Assembly: GCF_900177645.1 (NCBI RefSeq)
Contig: NZ_FXAO01000005.1
Coordinates: 206,143-270,142, forward strand
Direction: 5' to 3'
Source: Arenibacter troitsensis
Lineage (GTDB): Bacteria > Bacteroidota > Bacteroidia > Flavobacteriales > Flavobacteriaceae
Length of the DNA stretch: 64,000 nucleotides
Shown: positions 1 through 8,065 of the stretch, in pieces
How the letters are laid out: every line of letters starts with the position of its first letter
Position numbering within the stretch: position 1 is the stretch's first letter
Notes under the pieces: model-generated
Database searches by the model: none
What the model was told of the DNA's origin: nothing
Seen by the model: only the letters and a program-made list of their open reading frames with translations
Program-made: the position numbers and the translations under genes

Positions 1-1
1 T

Positions 2-700
2 TTTTATGACAAGTCCAACAAAGAAATATTAATGTGCAAGGCCACTCACGACATTGATTTTGAATTATCCGGGAACGAGCTTGTTGCACTGTTAATGGAG
101 TCTGCAGCCATTAAACAACATTTCCCCTTATACAATCAAAGTCAAAAACGTACTTCAACAGAATACGCCATCTTCTCCTATGAAGATCGAAACGGAGTAC
201 AACACTTAGCGTACAACAAACTAAAATTGACGGCCAGTCCAATATCCACATTTAATACCATAACGGACTGTAGGTTGTTTTTGGAGGATTTATGTAAGCA
301 TTACGGTTTATGTCCCAAATTCTGTCACTTACAGAAAAATATTAGCAGCTGCTCCCATTACAGTATTGGCCAGTGCAATGGAATATGCAGGGGAACGGAA
401 TCTCCCATGGACTATAATGCCAAAGTACAAAGGGCTATTGAGGCATTGAAGGACAAAAACCAAAATTTAGTGATCAGGGAAAAGGGTAGACACGGAAATG
501 AAGAAGCATTTGTACTGGTAGTCAACAACAAATATAAGGGCTATGGATTCTTACCCCGCCACGAACAGATTAATTGTATTGACGCTCTGGAAAATTTCCT
601 GGAACTCCAAAAAGAAAATATGGATACTAAACGGATTCTGTCGTGGTATTTAAGAAAACACCCTAACAGGGCCATTCATTTTTCCCCACTTTCCATATAA
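2..700 (+). CDS. Exonuclease/GIY-YIG nuclease, C-terminal part (5' truncated)
   Basis: The frame is open to the window edge, so the true start lies upstream; the ATG at 32 is internal. The first residues (DFELSGNELVALLMES, then IKQHFPLYN) match the end of a UvrC-type GIY-YIG nuclease domain. The following region has scattered Cys and His (CPKFCHLQ, CSHYSIGQCNGIC) of the kind found in flavobacterial proteins that join a DnaQ-like 3'-5' exonuclease to a GIY-YIG domain. The exonuclease half would be upstream and is not seen. The likely role is DNA repair or proofreading. The family call is good; the fusion is inferred. An alternative is a stand-alone UvrC or Cho-like nuclease. Confidence 0.7.
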   Translation, partial: FYDKSNKEILMCKATHDIDFELSGNELVALLMESAAIKQHFPLYNQSQKRTSTEYAIFSYEDRNGVQHLAYNKLKLTASPISTFNTITDCRLFLEDLCKHYGLCPKFCHLQKNISSCSHYSIGQCNGICRGTESPMDYNAKVQRAIEALKDKNQNLVIREKGRHGNEEAFVLVVNNKYKGYGFLPRHEQINCIDALENFLELQKENMDTKRILSWYLRKHPNRAIHFSPLSI

Positions 701-744
701 AGAAAGATGGCAGGGCATTTCAAATTAATGAAATTCCCTATCCA

Positions 745-870
745 TTATTTCTTACCACTGTTCATCAACATTAAAACAGCGGTAACCAGACCAACACAAA
801 CAGCGCCAAAAACAGAAATCATTATAATTCCGTTGCTCCAATTTACTAATGGTAAGTATTGTAAAATCAT
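745..870 (-). CDS. Small single-pass membrane protein (41 aa), hypothetical
   Basis: A short reading frame starts at ATG 870 and stops at 745. It encodes 41 residues with a short polar N-terminus (around LVNWSNG), one hydrophobic segment (about residues 15-36) and a polar SGKK end. This composition is typical of a real single-pass microprotein and not of random antisense translation. It lies between the exonuclease gene and the end of the CstB-like gene, in a stretch with no other gene. I do not recognise a function. No clear ribosome binding site is visible, which is usual in this phylum. Confidence 0.45.
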   Translation of the reverse strand: MILQYLPLVNWSNGIIMISVFGAVCVGLVTAVLMLMNSGKK

Positions 871-941
871 AGGTGTTTATTTTAGATTTAGACGGCTAAA
901 ATATACACAAACGGAACTATAAAATATGATAAATGTCACTT

Positions 942-2351
942 TTATAGCGTAGTGGGACAAACATAATCCGTTACCTTATAGCCCGAATCCTTAATTTGAT
1001 CAAAGCCACCGGCTATATCCACCAGGTTGTGGATGCCCCTACTTTTTAAAATGGACGCCGCTATAACGGACCTGTATCCTCCCGCACAATGTACATAAAA
1101 GGTATCCTCTTTTGGAAACTCGGCCATATGGTCATTTAAGAAATCCAAAGGGGTGTTGTTGGCATTCTCCATGTGTTCGGAAAGGTATTCCGATTCCTTT
1201 CTAACATCAAAAACAGGAACTTCCTTATTATCCAAAGTTTGTTTCAAGTCCTTGGCGGAAATGGAAGTAATGGTATCATATTCCTTTCCAGCGTTTTTCC
1301 AGGCCTTGAAACTTCCCTTTAAATAGCCAATAGTGGCATCAAAGCCAACCCTGGACAATCGTATAATTGCTTCTTCCTCCCTACCCTCGGGAGCCACCAA
1401 TAAGATAGACTGCTTGGTATCGGCTATAAGGGCACCAACCCATGGGGCGAAACTCCCGTCCAACCCAATAAAAATGGATCGCGGAACAAATCCCTTTACA
1501 AACTCGTCCTGATGTCTAACATCCAAAATTACTGCATCCGTAGCATTGGCAGCCTCCTCAAAAGCATCGGGTGACAAGGCGGTAGTACCCCTATCCAATA
1601 CTTCCCCAATATCCTCATACCCTTCTTTGTTCATCTTTACGTTGAGCGGAAAATATTTTGGTGGCGGTAATAACCCTTCCGTAACCTCCTTAACAAATTC
1701 TTCCTTGGTCATATTGGCACGTAGGGCATAATTCATTTTCTTTTGATTGCCCAAGGTATCCACGGTTTCCTTCATCATGTTCTTACCACAGGCCGAACCG
1801 GCACCATGGGCAGGATAAACCACCACATCATCGGCCAAAGGCATAATTTTGTTTCTAAGACTATCATATAACAGCCCGGCCAAATCCTCTTGGGTCATAT
1901 TGGCTGCCTTCTGCGCCAAATCTGGTCTACCTACATCACCTAAAAACAAGGTGTCCCCAGAAAATATAGCATAATCCTTACCCTTTTCATCCCTTAACAA
2001 ATAGGTGGTACTTTCCATAGTATGTCCTGGGGTATGCAATGCCTTAATGGTAATATCCCCAAGCTTAAACTCCTGACCATCTTCTGCTATGATGGCCTCA
2101 AAGGAAGGTTTTGCCGTTGGACCATACACTATAGGGGCACCCGATTCTTTTGACAGGGTAATGTGCCCACTTACAAAATCTGCGTGAAAATGCGTTTCAA
2201 AAATATATTTTATGGTCGCTTTGTCCGCCTTGGCCCGTTTCATATAAGGCTCAACTTCACGTAAGGGGTCAATAATGGCCACTTCTCCTTTGCTCTCTAT
2301 ATAATATGCACCTTGCGCCAAGCATCCTGTATAAATCTGTTCTATTTTCAT
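942..2351 (-). CDS. MBL-fold hydrolase with two rhodanese domains (CstB-like persulfide dioxygenase/sulfurtransferase)
   Basis: This 469-residue protein begins MKIEQIYTG; the frame extends 25 codons upstream, but that extension is not domain-like. Residues 1-240 form a metallo-beta-lactamase domain with H54, H56, D58 and H63 (HFHADFVSGH), H110 (HTPGH) and D133 (SGDTLF), as in ETHE1-type persulfide dioxygenases. Two rhodanese domains follow. The first has Ala where the active-site Cys should be (VAPEGR); the second has an intact CAGGYRS loop (Cys422). The order MBL, pseudo-rhodanese, rhodanese is that of staphylococcal CstB, which oxidises and transfers persulfide sulfur. It is presumably cytoplasmic. 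A Crp/Fnr-type site and a -7 box lie about 170-210 bp upstream. Confidence 0.88.
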   Translation of the reverse strand: MKIEQIYTGCLAQGAYYIESKGEVAIIDPLREVEPYMKRAKADKATIKYIFETHFHADFVSGHITLSKESGAPIVYGPTAKPSFEAIIAEDGQEFKLGDITIKALHTPGHTMESTTYLLRDEKGKDYAIFSGDTLFLGDVGRPDLAQKAANMTQEDLAGLLYDSLRNKIMPLADDVVVYPAHGAGSACGKNMMKETVDTLGNQKKMNYALRANMTKEEFVKEVTEGLLPPPKYFPLNVKMNKEGYEDIGEVLDRGTTALSPDAFEEAANATDAVILDVRHQDEFVKGFVPRSIFIGLDGSFAPWVGALIADTKQSILLVAPEGREEEAIIRLSRVGFDATIGYLKGSFKAWKNAGKEYDTITSISAKDLKQTLDNKEVPVFDVRKESEYLSEHMENANNTPLDFLNDHMAEFPKEDTFYVHCAGGYRSVIAASILKSRGIHNLVDIAGGFDQIKDSGYKVTDYVCPTTL

Positions 2352-2518
2352 CTGTTTTATTTTATGGGTTACAAACAAGCCATCACATTGACCATTGAAA
2401 AATACTCTCCTTGATGTAGTTCCCAAGGTATCAAAACCTGTTATGGCTCATTTCCAACTCCTATTTTTTATAGGGTGATTAAAAATAAATCAAAACATAT
2501 TTTATAAAATCACCTTTA

Positions 2519-2526
2519 CAAAGGTA
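2519..2526 (-). promoter_or_regulatory. -7 box of the CstB-like gene promoter
   Basis: TACCTTTG on the minus strand fits the Bacteroidota -7 element TAnnTTTG. There is no good -33 TTG at the usual distance. A Crp/Fnr-type dyad sits at the class II activator position instead, so the promoter is probably activator-dependent. The predicted start is near 2514, giving a leader of about 160 nt. Confidence 0.55.
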
Positions 2527-2547
2527 AATATTATAGACCTCCCTGAG

Positions 2548-2563
2548 TGTAACTTTAGTTACT
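2548..2563. promoter_or_regulatory. Crp/Fnr-type operator upstream of the CstB-like gene
   Basis: TGTAAC-TTTA-GTTACT is an inverted repeat with one mismatch and the geometry of a Crp/Fnr site. Its centre (2555.5) is 29.5 bp upstream of the first T of the -7 box at 2526. The site overlaps the stop codon of sulP. The sulP promoter has the same half-site and the same spacing. Confidence 0.6.
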
Positions 2564-4279
2564 TTGATTCTGATATGCCACCTTTTCCCTGAGTGAGGGA
2601 ATGGTATTGGGATCATCGTGATAAGCTACGGCTTCCTTTATCCTAACAAAAAGATATTCCTTATGCAGACTATTGATAATCCCACTCTTGAATATTATAT
2701 CTCGAATGGGTCCGGTAGCACCAGCGATATAAAATTCGATATTCCTATTGTGGATTTCTTCAATAACATTGATCAAGACGGCCGATGCACTGGCATCAAT
2801 ATAATTAATGGCTTCGGCATTCAAAATCACGGCTTTCAAGGAACGGCCCTTAACATTGATGAATTTGAAAAGTTCACTTTTAAAATAGCCCGAATTCCCA
2901 AAATAAAGTTGGGAATCGAACCTTACGATCAACAGATCTGGACGAACCTCGGCCTCATCACCAAAACGACTAATATTTTTATAATAATCAGAACCCTTAA
3001 TATTTCCCAACACAGCAAAATGCGGCTTGGAGGTCCTGTACACCATTAAAAGCAAGGACAACAATACCCCAATTAAAATACCCTCTACTATACCAACCCC
3101 AAGGGTAATTAAAAAAGTTAACAAAAGAACCATAAATTCATCCCTACTTTGGTACCATAATTTTTTGGGATAGGAAATATCTATTAATCCAAAAACGGAA
3201 ACCATAATAATGGAGGCCAGTGCTGCCTTTGGCAAATTATAGAATAAAGGCGTAAGAAATAATAGTGTTAGGGCTACCATTACAACACTTATCACCGAGG
3301 CTACTGTACTCTTGGCTCCCGCTTCGTAATTTATGGCCGAACGGGAAAAACTTGCGGTAACCGAATAGGACTGAAAAAAAGAACCCACCATATTGGAAGC
3401 CCCCAAAGCTATCAACTCTTGGTTGGGGTCTATGGTCTCTACTTTATTTTTTTCTTCAAATGCCCTGCCAATGGAAATTGTTTCCAAATACCCAACGAAT
3501 GCCAATGTTAGGGCAATTGGCCATATATCCCTAACCCTTTCCATGCTAAAACTATGAATATTAAAAGAGGGTAGACCGGCCGGAACTTCACCTACGACCT
3601 GTACATCAAAGGCTTCCAAATTAAAAAAGTAGACCACCAGCGTGCTTAACACCACAACCAACAATATGGCCGGAAACCTATCAAACCATTTTTTAAATGA
3701 AGCAATGATCAGTATTCCAATGATCCCGATGGAGAAATCATAAATATTGGTTTCCGATAAGTGTCTAAATGCGTTAATAACCAGTTCGTGAAATTTATTG
3801 CTGTTCATGATATCCGCTCCCAGCAAATGTTTTAATTGACTAAAAATAATGATTACGGCCGCCGCGGAGGTAAATCCACTAATAACGGGTTTTGACATAA
3901 AGTTTACCAGAAATCCCATTCGCAAAAACCCAAATATCAACTGAAATGCCCCTACCATAAACGACAGGAACAACGCCATTAATATATAGTTCTGTACTCC
4001 TGATATGGCCAAGGTCCCCAAGCCTGCAGCTACCAATAACGAATCCATGGCCACTGGACCTACGGCAACCTGCCTTGAAGTACCCAAAAAGGCATATGTT
4101 AAAATAGGGAACAAAGAGGCATATAGGCCATAAACTGGAGGAAGCCCGGCAATCATGGCATAGGCCATACCCTGGGGAATTAAAATTATGCCCACGGTTA
4201 TCCCCGCCACCAAATCTTTTCCAAAAAGGGTTTTGTTATATCTTGGAAGCCAATCCAAGAAAGGTAAAAATCTCCTCAT
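2555..4279 (-). CDS. SulP-family anion permease with STAS domain
   Basis: This 574-residue integral membrane protein has a SulP core (residues about 15-420). It opens with FGKDLVAGITVG and a conserved segment IPQGMAYAMIAGLPPVYGLYA, and contains about ten or more hydrophobic spans. A C-terminal STAS domain (about 440-555) follows, with INYIDASASAVL near the usual phosphorylation-loop position. The family carries sulfate, bicarbonate or other anions across the inner membrane; the substrate cannot be read from sequence. Its neighbours (CstB-like enzyme, Crp/Fnr gene) and a shared operator suggest a sulfur-linked role. The predicted transcription start coincides with the ATG, so the message may be leaderless. 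Confidence 0.9.
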   Translation of the reverse strand: MRRFLPFLDWLPRYNKTLFGKDLVAGITVGIILIPQGMAYAMIAGLPPVYGLYASLFPILTYAFLGTSRQVAVGPVAMDSLLVAAGLGTLAISGVQNYILMALFLSFMVGAFQLIFGFLRMGFLVNFMSKPVISGFTSAAAVIIIFSQLKHLLGADIMNSNKFHELVINAFRHLSETNIYDFSIGIIGILIIASFKKWFDRFPAILLVVVLSTLVVYFFNLEAFDVQVVGEVPAGLPSFNIHSFSMERVRDIWPIALTLAFVGYLETISIGRAFEEKNKVETIDPNQELIALGASNMVGSFFQSYSVTASFSRSAINYEAGAKSTVASVISVVMVALTLLFLTPLFYNLPKAALASIIMVSVFGLIDISYPKKLWYQSRDEFMVLLLTFLITLGVGIVEGILIGVLLSLLLMVYRTSKPHFAVLGNIKGSDYYKNISRFGDEAEVRPDLLIVRFDSQLYFGNSGYFKSELFKFINVKGRSLKAVILNAEAINYIDASASAVLINVIEEIHNRNIEFYIAGATGPIRDIIFKSGIINSLHKEYLFVRIKEAVAYHDDPNTIPSLREKVAYQNQSN

Positions 4280-4283
4280 TCAC

Positions 4284-4291
4284 CAAATTTA
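4284..4291 (-). promoter_or_regulatory. -7 box of sulP
   Basis: TAAATTTG on the minus strand is a perfect TAnnTTTG match, only 4 nt from the sulP start codon. With the operator centre taken as -41.5, the first transcribed base would be the A of the ATG at 4279. Confidence 0.6.
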
Positions 4292-4312
4292 GTATTAAAT
4301 AGCTTATTCCAA

Positions 4313-4328
4313 TGTAACGAAGGTTACA
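4313..4328. promoter_or_regulatory. Crp/Fnr-type operator of sulP
   Basis: TGTAAC-GAAG-GTTACA is a perfect 6-4-6 inverted repeat. Its centre (4320.5) is 29.5 bp from the first T of the sulP -7 box, the same spacing as at the CstB-like gene and the nos operon. The same distance in the other direction gives only a weak box (TAACTTCT at 4350), so control of the rightward gene is doubtful. Confidence 0.65.
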
Positions 4329-4426
4329 GAATTCTAGCTTTTACACACATAACTTCTATTGAAGTTGGTACTAATAAACATTAAAAATTTTATCTTGTGC
4401 CCTTAATTAAATCAAATCCTTGGAAT

Positions 4427-5305
4427 ATGCAAAAAATCCCCGCGATAATAAGTGGTTTCATAGCAGCCTTACTTCTATGTCAGTGCAGCACTGTAAAATC
4501 TGTCACTGAAGAAAAAAACGACGGTTGGATTTCCATGTTCAATGGAAAGGACATCAATGATTGGACCACTAAAATTCACCATTATGAAGTTGGGGACAAT
4601 TATGGCGACACTTTCAGGGTAGAGGATAGTATTATAAAAGTACGCTATGACAAATATGAGGGCGATTTTAATGAACGATATGGACACCTGTACTACAATA
4701 CCCCCTACTCCTATTATCATCTAGTGGTAGAGTATCGTTTTGTAGGGGAACTTCACCCGGGAGCCCCAAGTTACACCATAAAAAACAGTGGGGTAATGTT
4801 CCATTCCCAGGATCCCAGAACCATGCCCAAGGAGCAGGATTGGCCCATTTCTGTGGAAATGCAATTTTTGGCCGGATTGGAAGAAGGCAAATCACGGCCC
4901 ACTGGAAATATGTGTTCCCCGGGAACAGATGTAGTATATGAAGGCAAAATTGATCCAAGACACTGTATCAATTCCACTTCCAAAACTTATTTCGGAGAAC
5001 AATGGGTACGCGCCGAGGCCATTGTTTTGGGAGATTCCATTGTGACCCATATAGTAAATGGAGACAAGGTATTGGAATACACCAAACCACAAATAGGGGG
5101 AGGTGTTGCCAACCGATATGATCCTGCCATGAAGATCGACGGTAAATTATTAAAGGAGGGTTTTATTGCCCTTCAAGCAGAGGGACAACCCATAGATTTT
5201 AGAAAAGTGGAATTAAAAAACCTAAAGGGCTGTATGGACCCCAAAGCTTCCAACTATCGTAAATATTACATAAAATCCGATCCAGAGGATTGTAAGTACA
5301 ATTAA
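4427..5305 (+). CDS. DUF1080 (PF06439, 3-keto-disaccharide hydrolase family) lipoprotein
   Basis: I start this 292-residue protein at ATG 4427. A GTG 30 bp upstream adds ten residues before the signal peptide and is less likely. The N-terminus (AALLLCQCS) is a lipoprotein signal with a loose lipobox. The body has the family opening DGWISMFNGKDINDWTTK and a concanavalin-like fold pattern with aromatic and His residues (GVMFHSQDP, PISVEMQFL). The last 25 residues, from C269 to C289 (CMDPKASNY, then EDCKY), form a short two-Cys tail resembling the CMDPxAxNY modules common in Bacteroidota surface proteins. The family acts on 3-keto-glycosides or related sugars, which may link it to the GMC oxidoreductases at 28-34 kb. 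The exact substrate is unknown. Confidence 0.85.
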   Translation: MQKIPAIISGFIAALLLCQCSTVKSVTEEKNDGWISMFNGKDINDWTTKIHHYEVGDNYGDTFRVEDSIIKVRYDKYEGDFNERYGHLYYNTPYSYYHLVVEYRFVGELHPGAPSYTIKNSGVMFHSQDPRTMPKEQDWPISVEMQFLAGLEEGKSRPTGNMCSPGTDVVYEGKIDPRHCINSTSKTYFGEQWVRAEAIVLGDSIVTHIVNGDKVLEYTKPQIGGGVANRYDPAMKIDGKLLKEGFIALQAEGQPIDFRKVELKNLKGCMDPKASNYRKYYIKSDPEDCKYN

Positions 5306-5323
5306 CTACAAGGCGTAAAGCAA

Positions 5324-6502
5324 CTATTGAATATTTCCTCCTACAGGCAATCCACTTGGGACCTTTTTGGGAATTTCCTTGTCAAAATTTTCATCGTTTA
5401 GGGTATTTAAAAAAGAAATGATCAGGGACATATCCTTAACACTAAGCTGAAGCTCCCTTACAAAGGGATCGAACATTTCTTTGGATACTGAAGGATTTCG
5501 TGTTTTCCCAAATGAAATATCCTCATAGAATTCCAAAACCTGTTTTAAGTTTTGAAAGACACCATTATGCATATAGGGCGCGGTAAAACGAAGGTTTCTA
5601 AGTGAAGCTGTCCTAAACGCAAAACTTTCCTGAAATCCACTATCCGGTTCTGGAAGCTTTTTGTTTTCCGGCACTCCCAATACGTGCAACTTATAGTCCG
5701 AAAACATGGGGCCATTATGGCAATTGATGCAACCTACCGATTTAAATAGTTCCAAGCCTTCTTTTTCCGAGTGGGACATAGCGTCCAAATCCCCTGCCAT
5801 ATATTGATCAAAACGTGAATTATTGGCCACTAAGGTTCTTTCAAAAGAGGCAATGGCCATTCCAATATGAATGCTGTCTATTGGTGCATCCTCACCAAAA
5901 GCTTCCGCAAAAAGACTTTTGTATTCTGGAATGGATTCAAGTCTGGAGGCCACTTCGGTTAAAATTTGAGACTTTGAAAAATGGACACCCTTCATTTCTT
6001 CCAGAGTCTTGATAGGTTCCAACGCCTGTTTTTCCAAACTCTTTACACGGTCGTCCCAAAACATGGGAGCATTTTCTGGATCATAATCGTCCTGCCCATG
6101 TATACCATTAAATACCGTGTTTAAAATGGTGGGGGAATTGCGTTTCATTTGGGGAATTATATTGGGCTCCTTAAATGTCCTCTTGCTTCCCAAGCCCTGA
6201 CCATTTGCCCCAATGGATAGATCCAAGAACTCGGCATATCCAGTGGCCGGATGATGGCAACTGGCACAAGCAATGTCCTTGCCGCCCGAAAGGATGGGGT
6301 CATAGAAAAGAAGTTTACCCAAAAGTTCCTTCTCTTTGGAATTTGGGTTTCCTATCGGTGTTTTTATAATCTTAGGTAGGGCGGCAACCTTGGCGATCTC
6401 CTTGGGCTGAGGTATATCTATTTCCTGTTTCTTGTTAGGATGTCCACAGCCTGCCAAAATTACGAACAGGGCCAGTACATAAATACAACCACCAATCCTC
6501 AT
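5324..6502 (-). CDS. Di-haem cytochrome c peroxidase (MauG/CCP family) lipoprotein
   Basis: The protein has 392 residues. A lipoprotein signal (FVILAGC20) is followed by a bacterial cytochrome c peroxidase domain with two haem c motifs: CASCH at 79-83 and CINCH near residue 258. Family landmarks include GKLLFYDPILSGG before the first haem, FWDDRVKSLEKQALEPI in the middle, and TAPYMHNGVFQNL near the C-terminus. It would reduce hydrogen peroxide, or act as a MauG-like oxidase, in the periplasm. It follows the Crp/Fnr gene on the same strand with a 70 bp gap, where a possible promoter (TTG-N20-TAAACTTG) can be seen. Family assignment is firm; peroxidase versus MauG-like activity is not decided. 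Confidence 0.9.
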   Translation of the reverse strand: MRIGGCIYVLALFVILAGCGHPNKKQEIDIPQPKEIAKVAALPKIIKTPIGNPNSKEKELLGKLLFYDPILSGGKDIACASCHHPATGYAEFLDLSIGANGQGLGSKRTFKEPNIIPQMKRNSPTILNTVFNGIHGQDDYDPENAPMFWDDRVKSLEKQALEPIKTLEEMKGVHFSKSQILTEVASRLESIPEYKSLFAEAFGEDAPIDSIHIGMAIASFERTLVANNSRFDQYMAGDLDAMSHSEKEGLELFKSVGCINCHNGPMFSDYKLHVLGVPENKKLPEPDSGFQESFAFRTASLRNLRFTAPYMHNGVFQNLKQVLEFYEDISFGKTRNPSVSKEMFDPFVRELQLSVKDMSLIISFLNTLNDENFDKEIPKKVPSGLPVGGNIQ

Positions 6503-6572
6503 ATTTCTTTACTTTTACCAAGACAAGTTTACCACATAAACTACTCAATAACAAGTGTCGAACCTTAAAAAA

Positions 6573-7205
6573 TTACAAATCCAACACCTTTATCTGATTC
6601 CGATATAACTCTATCTTGCCTTCATTTTCCATTTTTTTCAATAGCCTGGACACCACCACTCGTGAGGTGTGGAGATCGTAGGCTATTTCCTGATGTGTAG
6701 CATGCAATACATCATCATGGGTTACTTTGGCCTTATCCTGCAGATGCTTTAATAAACGTTCATCCATTCTGAGAAAGGCAAGTGTATCTATGGTCTCCAT
6801 AAGTTCCATCATTCTTGCGTGGTAACTATCCAGGATAAACTGTTGCCAAGTTTTATATTTGCCCATCCAAGTTTCCAAGTACCCCACCGGAATCATCAAT
6901 AATTCCGTATCGGTTTCGGCAACGGCCCTTATACCACTTTTTTTGTCGCCCATGCAACAGGAAAAAGTCATGGCACAGGTGTCCCCTTTTTCCACGAAGT
7001 ACAACAACAGTTCGTTGCCATCATCATCTTCCCTTAAGACCTTAATAGCCCCACTTAACAACAAGGGCATGGTCTTGATATTATCACCTATTTCCATTAA
7101 CGTTTGGCCCTGACTAACTTTTTTATAGCTACCCACCTTTCTAATTTCCTCTAACAACTCTGGCTCAAAAAGATAACCATAATGTAATTGTAACGCTTCT
7201 GTCAT
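6573..7205 (-). CDS. Crp/Fnr-family transcriptional regulator
   Basis: This 210-residue regulator has an N-terminal cyclic-nucleotide-binding-like beta barrel (about 10-130) and a C-terminal winged helix. The recognition segment is HQEIAYDLHTSRVVVSRLLKKM; FNR and CRP have Glu where this protein has the first Val after SR. The barrel lacks an FNR N-terminal Cys cluster but has three close cysteines, C77, C83 and C84 (DTCAMTFSCCM), in a loop. These could sense redox or sulfane sulfur; that is inference. The gene starts 10 bp after the epimerase-like gene, so the two are likely co-transcribed. It is the only Crp/Fnr protein in the window and the natural candidate for binding the dyads at 2548 and 4313. 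Confidence 0.92.
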   Translation of the reverse strand: MTEALQLHYGYLFEPELLEEIRKVGSYKKVSQGQTLMEIGDNIKTMPLLLSGAIKVLREDDDGNELLLYFVEKGDTCAMTFSCCMGDKKSGIRAVAETDTELLMIPVGYLETWMGKYKTWQQFILDSYHARMMELMETIDTLAFLRMDERLLKHLQDKAKVTHDDVLHATHQEIAYDLHTSRVVVSRLLKKMENEGKIELYRNQIKVLDL

Positions 7206-7215
7206 TCTTGTTGTA

Positions 7216-7995
7216 TCAAATGTTAGGTTGAATAATTACGGAAAAAATCTTTTCGGATCCGTTCACTGTCTGAAATCCATGGTGTAAGTCCTTTTGGTCT
7301 ACCGCATAAGGATAAAAGGATATAGGCTCTATACACAGCATATTGGGTACCTCTGTCCACAACATAAAATTTCCAAAGCCTTCGGTTTTTATACTAAGCT
7401 TGCCATTATCCATTAAGGTAAGGGACGTGCAGTCCAGAACTGGCAAAGCCCTATTACCAGCTTCGAGTACCTCCTGTAGGTCAATACTGCGGTTGGCTGT
7501 TCTTATGGTTACGTTATCGGAATATAGCTTAAAAGCCGGATGATATCCCAACATAAAGGGCATACCTTCCTCTGTTATTACTTTAAATTGAACTTTTAAA
7601 CCGTTTTCCATAAGCTCGAAGGACTTCGTAAATTCAAAGTTGTAAGGCCATGACAAATATTCCTCTGTGGATTTAGAGGGATATTTGGAGTTCTTCACTG
7701 AAGTTCCTGAAGCATATTGTTTTCTATAAACGGCTTTGGTATCGGTTTGCGACACAAGTTGGTATGCCATTTCCCTTAAAAGACCATGTTGATCCTGGAC
7801 CGCTATACCCTTAGCGGAAGTAACCCTAAAATTTGCTTCATTGGTAGGGCCTATTATTGGAAACATTTCGGTATCCGAGTTTCGCCATCCCGGACTACCC
7901 TTTTGGTGAATATACTCGTGCCCGGCAACTGCATAGCCTACCAATTCCCCTTTATCTATTTTCACTATTTGATCCTGTAGTTTTAGATTCACCAT
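7216..7995 (-). CDS. Aldose 1-epimerase family protein
   Basis: The 259-residue protein has the galactose-mutarotase-like beta-sandwich. Landmarks are MFPIIGP near residue 45, HGLLR near 90, GYHPAF near 150 and LCIEPISFYPYA near 220; the His in GYHP and the Glu in CIEP match the catalytic pair of the family. It is shorter than GalM (about 340 residues) and resembles the YeaD/LacX-type epimerases of unknown sugar specificity. It is presumably cytoplasmic. The Crp/Fnr gene follows after 10 bp. The family call is solid; the substrate is unknown. Confidence 0.85.
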   Translation of the reverse strand: MVNLKLQDQIVKIDKGELVGYAVAGHEYIHQKGSPGWRNSDTEMFPIIGPTNEANFRVTSAKGIAVQDQHGLLREMAYQLVSQTDTKAVYRKQYASGTSVKNSKYPSKSTEEYLSWPYNFEFTKSFELMENGLKVQFKVITEEGMPFMLGYHPAFKLYSDNVTIRTANRSIDLQEVLEAGNRALPVLDCTSLTLMDNGKLSIKTEGFGNFMLWTEVPNMLCIEPISFYPYAVDQKDLHHGFQTVNGSEKIFSVIIQPNI

Positions 7996-8065
7996 CTATT
8001 TTTTCTTTTTAGGAGGAAAGTTATCACTTTGTTACTGATTCAAGATTCAAAAAAAATACAAAATT

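Noticed and set aside
707..922. 71-aa plus-strand frame
   Set aside because: It has no domain-like pattern and lies opposite a better small membrane frame at 745-870.
2352..2426. 25-codon extension of the CstB-like protein
   Set aside because: Homologous MBL proteins start near MKIEQIYTG; the added residues look random.
2618..3049. 143-aa frame opposite the STAS end of sulP
   Set aside because: It is a mirror of a strong gene and shows no family pattern.
4350..4357. TAACTTCT as a rightward -7 box for the DUF1080 gene
   Set aside because: It lies at the right distance from the dyad at 4313 but matches the consensus too poorly.
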